Below, piece after piece: positions 57,772-64,000 of a stretch of DNA of 64,000 bases. A program made the translations under genes and the position numbers. Each line of letters starts with the position of its first letter. Position 1 is the first letter of the stretch. This DNA comes from an uncultured Magnetospirillum sp. (lineage in GTDB: Bacteria > Pseudomonadota > Alphaproteobacteria > Rhodospirillales > Magnetospirillaceae), in NCBI RefSeq assembly GCF_903853455.1, contig NZ_CAINTR010000201.1, positions 1 through 64,000 of the forward strand, read 5' to 3'. The notes beneath the pieces were generated by a model, which did no database searches, had not been told where the DNA came from, and saw nothing but the letters and a program-made list of their open reading frames with translations.

Positions 57772-60700
57772 TCAAAGTTGCCCTGCCCCGATCGGGAGAG
57801 CCTTGCCGGCGCGCCGGGCATTATAGTCGGTAACGAAGGCGGTGAAATCAACGACCTGTAACGGCCGCCCGATCAGGTAGCCCTGGATCTCGTCACAACC
57901 GTGGCGGGCCAGCAGGGAAGCCTGGGTTTCGGTCTCGACGCCTTCGGCGATGGTCTTCAACGACAGCGAATGCGCCAGCGAGATGATGGCGTTGACGATG
58001 ACGCGGCTGTCTTCGTCCTGGTCCAGGTCGCGCACGAAGGCGCGGTCGATCTTGACCGTGTTGATGGGGAAGCGCTTGAGATAGGCCAGCGACGAATAGC
58101 CGGTGCCGAAATCGTCGATGGACAGCGTCACTCCCAGCTTGGCCAGGGCGCGCAGCATCTTCAGCGTGCCTTCGCCGTCGGCCATCAGCATGCTTTCGGT
58201 CAGTTCCAGGTCGATGAGGGTGGCGTCTACCCCCGCCTCGGCGATGGCGTCGGCGACGATGTTGGGCAGGTCCTGCTCGCGGAACTGGCGGCCGGAGACG
58301 TTGACGCCCAGGCGAAGGCCGGTGATCCCCTGGTCGGTCCACTGCCGCAGATGGCGGCAGGCGGATTGCAGTACCCAGGTTCCCATGGGGACGATCAGCC
58401 CGGTCTCCTCGGCCACCGGAATGAACTTGTCCGGCAGGATGATGCCCAGTTCGGGGTGGCGCCAGCGGATCAGCGCCTCGGCCCCTACCAGGGCGTAGCT
58501 GCCGAGATCCACCTGCGGCTGGAAGAACAGCTCGAACTGGCCGGCCTTCAGCGCGTCCTTGATGGAGCGTTCCAGGGTCAGGCGCTCGGTCACCGCGTAG
58601 GACATGGCGGCGTCGAAGAAGCCCAACCGCTCGTCCACCTGACGCTTGACCGAGTGCAGCGCCATTTCGGCATTGCGCAGCAGGTCCAGGGCGTCGTCGC
58701 CGTCGCGGGGATAGAGCGCCACCCCCATATCCACCGGGATGACCAGTTCGGAGCCATGCACCATGTGCGGCCTGGACAGGACCTCGCGGATCCGCTCCAC
58801 CGCCTTCGACATATCCTCCAAATCGGTCAGTTGCGGCAGCACCACCGCGAATTCGTCGCCGGCCAGCCGTCCCGCCGTGCCGGTGACCCCGACCCCCTGG
58901 GCCAGCCGCCGCCCGGTCTCGCGCAGCAAGGCGTTGCCGGCGTCATGACCCAGCGAATCGTTGATGGTGGTGAAGCCGTCCAGGTCGATGGTCAGCACCG
59001 CCACGAACTGGCCGGCGGCCCGCGCCATGGCCACCGCCTGCCCCAGGCGGTCGGACAGCAGCGCCCGGTTGGGCAGGTCGGTGAGCGAGTCGTGATTGGC
59101 CAGATAGGCGACGCGCTGGGCCAGTTGCTTGTTTTCGGTGAGATCGCGGATGGTGCCGGTGAACAGGCGGCGCTTTTCCACCCGCAGCTCCGAGACCGAC
59201 AGATGGACGGGGAACACCGAGCCGTCCTTGCGCCGTCCCATCACCTCGCGGCCGATGCCGATGATGGCGCCGACGCCGGTGGCGATGTAATTCTTGATAT
59301 AGCCGCTATGGCGGCCGGCGTCGGGTTCGGGCATCAGCACCGAGACGTTGGCCCCCACCACTTCCGACAGCGAGTAGCCGAAGATGCGCTCCACCGACAG
59401 GTTGGCGTTCAGGATGGTTCCGTCTTCGTCGATGGTGACGATGCCGTCCAGCACGGTGTCCATGATGGCGCGGATACGGTGCTCGCGCGCCGCCACCGCC
59501 CGCATGGCCGCCGTCACCTCGGTGGTGTCGCGCCCCACCAGCAGGGTGGCGCTCTGATGTTCACGGCGCAGCGGCACCGCCGACAGTTCGATGTCGCGGA
59601 CCCGCCCGGCGAAGGTCACCACCTTGACCGGCAGGGGATGGCCCTCCTCGTACAGGGCGTCGAGGCCGCCGTCGAAGATGGCCCGGTAGTCGGGATGGAT
59701 GAACTCGGTGATGTGCTTGCCTTCGCACGCACTTGCCGAGGGTGCCCGCAGCATGCCGAGGCCGGCGGCGTTGATGCGCTCGATGATGCCGTCGACGCAG
59801 ACGCAGATCAGGTCGGGCGACAGCTCCACCAGATCGCGATACGAGACCTCGTCCTTGAGCAGCGCCGATTCCAGCATGGACACGTCGGTGATGCGGTCGA
59901 TCAGCTTCAGGATCTGGCTGCCAGATTTGAGGATGGAATCGGCGTATTCGCGATAGCCGCTCGGCGCCAGCGGCCCCAGCATTTCGCTGGAGATCAGTTC
60001 GGCGAAGCCGATGACGTCGTTGAGCGGGGTGCGGATGTCGCGGCTCATGCGGCCCATGAACTCGGTCTTGGCCCGGTTGGCGAAATCGGCCGCTTCCTTG
60101 GCCTCGGCCAGTTTGGCAGCGGCGGCGCGCTCGGAGGTGATGTCGCGCGAGAACATGGCGCAGCGATGTTCGTCGGGGGTGACCCCCATCACCGCCAGCA
60201 GGCGCTTGGCGAACCAGTGCAGGCCGTCCGTATCCTCGAACTCGACGGTCTTGCCGCTTTCCAGCGCTTGCAGCAGATAGGCCCGGCAGTAGGTCACCAG
60301 ACTGACCGGCAGCAACTCGAAGATCGAATGCCCGATCAGATTCTCCGGCGATTGGGCGAAATACTGCTCGGCCTCGGCGTTGAGGGTGATGATGGCGCCG
60401 TCCGAATCCAGCAGCAGGGCGACGTCGTGGCTGGCGTCCAGCAGCGCCTGGTTGGTGCGGTGCGACGCTTCCAGCGCGCTGCGGCCGTGCTGGCGTTCGA
60501 TGGCGTGGCGGATCACCCGCGGCAGCATGGTGAGGCCGGCGTCGGACTTGACCACGTAGTCCTGGGCGCCGGCGCGGATGGCTTCCTGGGCCACCCGCTC
60601 GTCATCCAGGCTGGTCAGGACCACCAGGGTCTTGTCGGGAGCCCAGGCCTTGAGCGCCAGCACCGATTCGATGCCCGAGGCGTCGGGCAGGCCCAGGTCG

Positions 60701-60897
60701 GACAAGATGCAGTCGAAGTCGTTGAACGGCGCCAGCGGCCGCGCCTCGGCCAGGGTGGCGCAACAGCGGGTGGTCCAGCCCTGCGTCGCATCGGCCAATT
60801 CGATCTCGATCAACCGCTGGTCACCAGGGTTGTCTTCAATAATAAGCAGGCGGACAGAATCGGTGGCGAAGGTCATAATCGAACGACCATGCAACAT
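57772..60897 (-). CDS. REC-PAS-pseudoHisKA-PAS-PAS-GGDEF-EAL signalling protein
   Basis: A 1041-residue hybrid regulator. The receiver has Asp in CILSDLGLPDASGIESVL. A PAS domain (about residues 165-285) is followed by a HisKA-like helical pair in which the phospho-acceptor His is replaced: FMGRMSRDIRTPLNDVIGF, where SHE-type is expected. No ATPase domain follows. Two more PAS domains come next (VELSPDLICVCVDGIIERIN; AIMDTVLDGIVTIDEDGTIL). The cyclase domain has AGDEF (RLAGDEFAVV) instead of GGDEF; the EAL domain is intact (GAEALIRWRHP, DDFGTGYSSLAYLKRFP, EGVETETQA). It probably makes or degrades c-di-GMP in response to phosphorylation and PAS ligands. The start MLHGRS has AAGG upstream; MTFATD is an alternative. 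Confidence 0.92.
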   Translation of the reverse strand: MLHGRSIMTFATDSVRLLIIEDNPGDQRLIEIELADATQGWTTRCCATLAEARPLAPFNDFDCILSDLGLPDASGIESVLALKAWAPDKTLVVLTSLDDERVAQEAIRAGAQDYVVKSDAGLTMLPRVIRHAIERQHGRSALEASHRTNQALLDASHDVALLLDSDGAIITLNAEAEQYFAQSPENLIGHSIFELLPVSLVTYCRAYLLQALESGKTVEFEDTDGLHWFAKRLLAVMGVTPDEHRCAMFSRDITSERAAAAKLAEAKEAADFANRAKTEFMGRMSRDIRTPLNDVIGFAELISSEMLGPLAPSGYREYADSILKSGSQILKLIDRITDVSMLESALLKDEVSYRDLVELSPDLICVCVDGIIERINAAGLGMLRAPSASACEGKHITEFIHPDYRAIFDGGLDALYEEGHPLPVKVVTFAGRVRDIELSAVPLRREHQSATLLVGRDTTEVTAAMRAVAAREHRIRAIMDTVLDGIVTIDEDGTILNANLSVERIFGYSLSEVVGANVSVLMPEPDAGRHSGYIKNYIATGVGAIIGIGREVMGRRKDGSVFPVHLSVSELRVEKRRLFTGTIRDLTENKQLAQRVAYLANHDSLTDLPNRALLSDRLGQAVAMARAAGQFVAVLTIDLDGFTTINDSLGHDAGNALLRETGRRLAQGVGVTGTAGRLAGDEFAVVLPQLTDLEDMSKAVERIREVLSRPHMVHGSELVIPVDMGVALYPRDGDDALDLLRNAEMALHSVKRQVDERLGFFDAAMSYAVTERLTLERSIKDALKAGQFELFFQPQVDLGSYALVGAEALIRWRHPELGIILPDKFIPVAEETGLIVPMGTWVLQSACRHLRQWTDQGITGLRLGVNVSGRQFREQDLPNIVADAIAEAGVDATLIDLELTESMLMADGEGTLKMLRALAKLGVTLSIDDFGTGYSSLAYLKRFPINTVKIDRAFVRDLDQDEDSRVIVNAIISLAHSLSLKTIAEGVETETQASLLARHGCDEIQGYLIGRPLQVVDFTAFVTDYNARRAGKALPIGAGQL

Positions 60898-61022
60898 CCT
60901 GGCAACCTTGTAAATGCTCGCCGAGCGGGGGTTGGGGTTTCCTATCTGTTGGGATAGGAGGGAGGCTGCCGTAAGCTGGTCGGGCAGGGGCCAAGTGTGG
61001 CGGATTTTAAGTCGGGAGGGCC

Positions 61023-62225
61023 ATGACACGCGATTCCGAAGCCTCGACCGGAGCCCCCGCCGTCTTCTGCCTGTGCGCGGCAGAGGTGCTGACCATGGTC
61101 GGCATCTTTTCGTTTCCGGCGTTGCTGCCGGGGTTCATGGTCGAGTGGTCCCTGTCCAACACCGAGGCCGGCTGGATCTCGGGAGTGGTATTCGCCGGCT
61201 ACACCGTGGCGGTGCCGTTTCTCACCGCCTTGACCGACCGCGTCGACGCCAAGCGGGTCTATCTGGCCGGCGCCGTGATCGCCGCCGTTTCGGCCCTGGG
61301 CTTCGCCCTGACCGCCGAGGGCTTCTGGTCGGCGCTGGCCTGGCGGACCTTAAGCGGCGTCGGCCTGGCCGGCACCTACATGCCGGGGCTCAAGGCCCTG
61401 GTCGACCGAGTGGCCGGCCCCCGGCAGCCGCGCTGGATCAGCTTCTACACCGCCAGCTTCTCGCTGGGGACCTCGGGCTCGTTCCTGGTGACCGGGGTGG
61501 TGGCGGCGGCCTTCGGCTGGCGGGCCGCCTTCGCCCTGGCGGCGGGTTCGGCCCTGGCGGCGGCGGTGCTGGTGGCGGTGAGTCTGCCCGCGGTGCGGCC
61601 GGTGGCTCCGGCGCGCCGGACCAATCCGTTCGACTTCGCGCCGGTCCTGCGTAACCGCGCCGCCATGGGCTATGTGCTGGGCTACGCCGCCCATGTCTGG
61701 GAACTGTTCGGCGCGCGGTCGTGGATGGTCGCCTTCCTGGCCTGGGTGCTGGCGGCGCAGCCCGGCGCCGCCGGACCGTCGCCCACCGCCGCCGCCACCA
61801 TCGCCGCCCTGCTGGCCGTGGTGGCCAGCGTCGTCGGCGCCGACCTGGCGGTGCGGTTCGACCGCCGCCGGGTCTGTGCCGCCGCCATGCTGGCCTCCGC
61901 CCTGCTGGCGGCGGTGATCGGCTTTTGCGGCGGCCTGCCCTATGGCGCGGTGGTCGGGCTGATGCTGTTCCACACCGTGCTGATCCAGATCGATTCGGCG
62001 GCGCTGACCACCGGCGCGGTGATGGCGGCGGAGCCGGCGCGGCGCGGGGCCACCATCGCCATCCATTCGCTGCTGGGTTTCGGCGCCGGCTTCGTCGGGC
62101 CGCTGGCCTTCGGCATGGTGCTGGACCGGGTCGGCGGCGCCACCACCGGCCTGGCCTGGGGTCTGGCCTTCGCCTCGCTGGGAGCGGTGGCGGCGTTGGG
62201 GCCGCTGGCGCTCAGGCTCCGCTGA
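61023..62225 (+). CDS. MFS transporter
   Basis: Twelve predicted helices in 400 residues. The loop 2-3 motif is degenerate (FLTALTDRVDAKRVYLAG). Other stretches, WRTLSGVGLAGTYMPGLKAL and YTASFSLGTSGSFLVTGVVA, match a branch of uncharacterised carriers. The substrate cannot be predicted. GGGAGGGCC directly before the ATG supplies the ribosome-binding site. The last 14 bases overlap the convergent epimerase gene. Confidence 0.87.
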   Translation: MTRDSEASTGAPAVFCLCAAEVLTMVGIFSFPALLPGFMVEWSLSNTEAGWISGVVFAGYTVAVPFLTALTDRVDAKRVYLAGAVIAAVSALGFALTAEGFWSALAWRTLSGVGLAGTYMPGLKALVDRVAGPRQPRWISFYTASFSLGTSGSFLVTGVVAAAFGWRAAFALAAGSALAAAVLVAVSLPAVRPVAPARRTNPFDFAPVLRNRAAMGYVLGYAAHVWELFGARSWMVAFLAWVLAAQPGAAGPSPTAAATIAALLAVVASVVGADLAVRFDRRRVCAAAMLASALLAAVIGFCGGLPYGAVVGLMLFHTVLIQIDSAALTTGAVMAAEPARRGATIAIHSLLGFGAGFVGPLAFGMVLDRVGGATTGLAWGLAFASLGAVAALGPLALRLR

Positions 62226-63051
62226 GGATCGCCGCCAGTCCCTCGCGGTAGGTGGGGTATTTCAACACCACCCCCAATTCCTCCTTCATGCGCCGGTTGG
62301 CGACCCGCTTGTTGTCGGCGTAGAAGCTCAGCGCCATGGGCGACAGGCTGGCCCTGGCTTCGTCCCAGCTCAATTCGGGCGGCGGCGCGACTCCCAGCAG
62401 GCGGCAGGCCTCGGCGATCACCTCCTGGGGCGGTGCCGCGTCGTCGTCGCACAGATTGTAGACGGCGCCCGGATGAGGCCGGGCCAGCGAGGCCAGCACC
62501 GCGCCGGCGATGTCGTCCACATGGATGCGGCTGAACACTTGTCCCGGCTTGACGACGCGCTTGGCCGTGCCGGCCCGGACGGTGTCGATGGCCGAGCGGC
62601 CCGGCCCGTAGATGCCGGCCAGACGGAAGATGTGGGCCGGCAGGGCTTGCCAGGCCTGTTCGGCGGCGAGCCGGCGGCGCGAGCGGTCGAGGCTGGGGTC
62701 CGGTGGGGTGGTCTCGTCGACCCAGCCGCCGCCGTGGTCGCCATAGATGCCGGTGGTGGACAGATAGCCGACCCAGCCGGGACCTTGCGCCCGGATGGCC
62801 GCGCCCATGATGTCGAGCACCGGGTCGCCTGCCGCGTCGGGCGGCACCGAGGACAGCACCGCCGTGACGCCGTCCAGCGCCCCGGCCGGCAAGGGATGGT
62901 CGCGGTCGAAGGGCAGTGTTTCGATACCGGGCAGGTCGGGAGTTTCGCCGGAGCGGCTGGTGCCGACCACGCTCCAGCCGGCGGCCAGCAGGGCGCGGGC
63001 GATCACCCGGCCGGAAAAGCCCAGTCCGAACAGGAAGAAGCGCTTGGTCAT
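62212..63051 (-). CDS. NAD-dependent epimerase/dehydratase (YeeZ-like SDR)
   Basis: An extended short-chain dehydrogenase. The N-terminal Rossmann motif is FLFGLGFSGRVIARALLAAG, the Ser/Thr-Tyr region YLSTTGIYGDHGGGWVDE holds the catalytic Tyr, and FRLAGIYGPGRSAIDTVRAG and RIHVDDIAGAVLASLARP are typical. The usual YxxxK Lys is not obvious, as in other YeeZ-like members. The length is 279. GGAGAGGAT lies upstream of the ATG. The substrate is unknown. Confidence 0.88.
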   Translation of the reverse strand: MTKRFFLFGLGFSGRVIARALLAAGWSVVGTSRSGETPDLPGIETLPFDRDHPLPAGALDGVTAVLSSVPPDAAGDPVLDIMGAAIRAQGPGWVGYLSTTGIYGDHGGGWVDETTPPDPSLDRSRRRLAAEQAWQALPAHIFRLAGIYGPGRSAIDTVRAGTAKRVVKPGQVFSRIHVDDIAGAVLASLARPHPGAVYNLCDDDAAPPQEVIAEACRLLGVAPPPELSWDEARASLSPMALSFYADNKRVANRRMKEELGVVLKYPTYREGLAAILSGA

Positions 63052-63077
63052 GCCATCCTCTCCGGTCTGATGAATAA

Positions 63078-63240
63078 CCCTCTCCCTCCAGGGAGAGGGT
63101 GGCCGTAGGCCGGGTGAGGGGCCGCGCGCGTCGGCGCGCCATGTGACTGGGTTACCGCCTGAACCGTTATTGTCCGCGCTACCGCGCGTAATGCCCCTCA
63201 CCCCTCGCTTCGCTCGCCCCTCTCCCTGGAGGGCGAGGGG
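63078..63240. repeat. MITE-like inverted-repeat unit between the epimerase gene and ctrA
   Basis: Two diverged 45-48 bp arms (63078-63122 and 63193-63240) lie in opposite orientation. Each has a CTCCAGGGAGAGG core palindrome and ends in GGGTGAGGGGC, flanking about 70 bases of unique sequence. Each arm also folds on itself. There is no coding potential. It sits just past the ctrA stop and may terminate it. Confidence 0.6.
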
Positions 63241-63251
63241 GCGTGAGAGGA

Positions 63252-63962
63252 TCACCCGGCCTTGGCGGGACGCCCGGCCTGGGGAGCTTCGGGGTCGCGC
63301 AGCACATAGCCGCGCCCCCACACCGTCTCGATGTAGGATTCGCCGCCGGTGGCGGTGGACAGCTTCTTGCGGAGCTTGCAGATGAAGACGTCGATGATCT
63401 TCAGTTCAGGCTCGTCGATGCCGCCATAGAGGTGGTTGAGGAACTGCTCCTTGGTCAGGGTCTGGCCCTTGCGCAAGGATAGCAGTTCCAGGATGCCGTA
63501 TTCCTTGGCGGTCAGGTGCAGCGGATCGCCGGAGACCGCGACGGTGCGGGCGTCCAGGTTGACCGCCAGCTTTCCGGTCTCGATCACCGACTGGGCATGG
63601 CCCTTGGAGCGCCGCACGATGGCCTGGATGCGGGCCACCAGCTCGCCCTTGTCGAACGGCTTGGTCAGGTAGTCGTCGGCCCCCGATCCCAGGCCCTTGA
63701 TCTTCTTGTCCGGCTCGGTCAGGCCCGACAGGATCAGCACCGGCGTCTCGATGCGGGCGGCGCGCAACCGGCGCAGCACCTCGTAACCGTCCATGTCGGG
63801 CAGCATCAGGTCGAGCAGGATGATGTCGTAATCATAGAGCTTGCCGATCTCGAGACCGTCCTCGCCGAGCGCGGTCGTGTCCACCACCATGCCCTCTGCC
63901 TTGAGCATGGCTTCGATGACTTTCGACATCATTGGATCGTCTTCGACCACCAGAACGCGCAT
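63252..63962 (-). CDS. ctrA: Cell-cycle response regulator CtrA
   Basis: An OmpR-type regulator (236 residues). The receiver begins [20 protein letters not shown] with the phospho-Asp in [20 protein letters not shown], Thr/Ser in [12 protein letters not shown] and Lys in [20 protein letters not shown]. The winged-helix domain has [20 protein letters not shown] and [12 protein letters not shown], characteristic of CtrA, which controls motility, division and DNA methylation genes in alphaproteobacteria. GGGAACC lies a few bases before the ATG. Only 38 bases of its upstream region are visible, with no TTAA-N7-TTAA site. Confidence 0.97.
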   Translation of the reverse strand: MRVLVVEDDPMMSKVIEAMLKAEGMVVDTTALGEDGLEIGKLYDYDIILLDLMLPDMDGYEVLRRLRAARIETPVLILSGLTEPDKKIKGLGSGADDYLTKPFDKGELVARIQAIVRRSKGHAQSVIETGKLAVNLDARTVAVSGDPLHLTAKEYGILELLSLRKGQTLTKEQFLNHLYGGIDEPELKIIDVFICKLRKKLSTATGGESYIETVWGRGYVLRDPEAPQAGRPAKAG

Positions 63963-64000
63963 CGCAAGGTTCCCGGTTTCTTTTCGTCTCTACGATATCT

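Noticed and set aside
57901-60957. A 1018-codon plus-strand frame opposite the REC-PAS-GGDEF-EAL gene
   Set aside because: It is rich in Gly, Gln, His, Arg and Val with no domains, the usual antisense pattern in GC-rich DNA; all recognisable domains are on the minus strand.
63963-64000. CtrA-binding site in the visible ctrA leader
   Set aside because: No TTAA-N7-TTAA or GTTAA half-site occurs in the 38 bases available.

Overview
The window is a GC-rich, gene-dense chromosomal segment of an alphaproteobacterium, most likely a Rhodospirillales member close to Magnetospirillum. Grounds: a CtrA-type cell-cycle regulator at the right edge, a SAM-II riboswitch in front of metZ, an alphaproteobacterial RpoH-type promoter before dnaK, several long c-di-GMP proteins, and strong G/C bias at third codon positions. 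The species is inferred, not shown.

Positions 1-4176 hold a decayed integrative, formerly mobilizable element lodged at the 3' end of tRNA-Gln(TTG): a 5'-truncated MobA/MobL-type relaxase remnant, a small ORF, a DUF3987 protein that seems to have lost its middle, and a tyrosine recombinase beside the tRNA. Positions 4230-14835 carry housekeeping genes: ispE with a TPR lipoprotein, ETF-ubiquinone oxidoreductase, a family-4-like uracil-DNA glycosylase coupled to a TPR/O-GlcNAc-transferase-like protein, then dnaK-dnaJ. Positions 14888-23749 hold a GGDEF/EAL protein, a WbpM/CapD-type sugar dehydratase, an asparagine-synthase-like amidotransferase, a polysaccharide deacetylase, a lipoprotein and a GT-C-like membrane protein, suggesting surface polysaccharide assembly. 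Positions 23746-26719 form a tightly overlapped argD-argF-hslO run.

Positions 26850-44894 mix a DUF4153 membrane protein flanked by two permease 3' ends, an ABC-2 permease, recX, folE, apaG, metZ with its riboswitch, a HAD phosphatase, a truncated haemoglobin, a DsrE-like protein, tadA, a class-I amidotransferase, rluB, rsmD, a candidate small RNA, rmuC, mutS, a small membrane protein and a malic enzyme-phosphotransacetylase fusion. Positions 44899-63962 hold a PhoR-like kinase, two MFS carriers, a YgjP-like peptidase, cobQ and cbiB, a dienelactone hydrolase, a histidine phosphatase, pheT-pheS-rplT-rpmI, a response regulator next to a REC-PAS-GGDEF-EAL protein, an SDR epimerase and ctrA.

The most unusual signal is a family of eight dispersed intergenic elements of roughly 80-100 bp (one a fragment). 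They share a palindrome, an AGCCAAGG box, a second stem whose two arms change together from copy to copy around a GGAN-like loop, and a 3' box ending in TTGAGGG. In two cases that 3' box lies where the Shine-Dalgarno sequence of the next gene should be. The paired changes suggest selection for an RNA or DNA structure.
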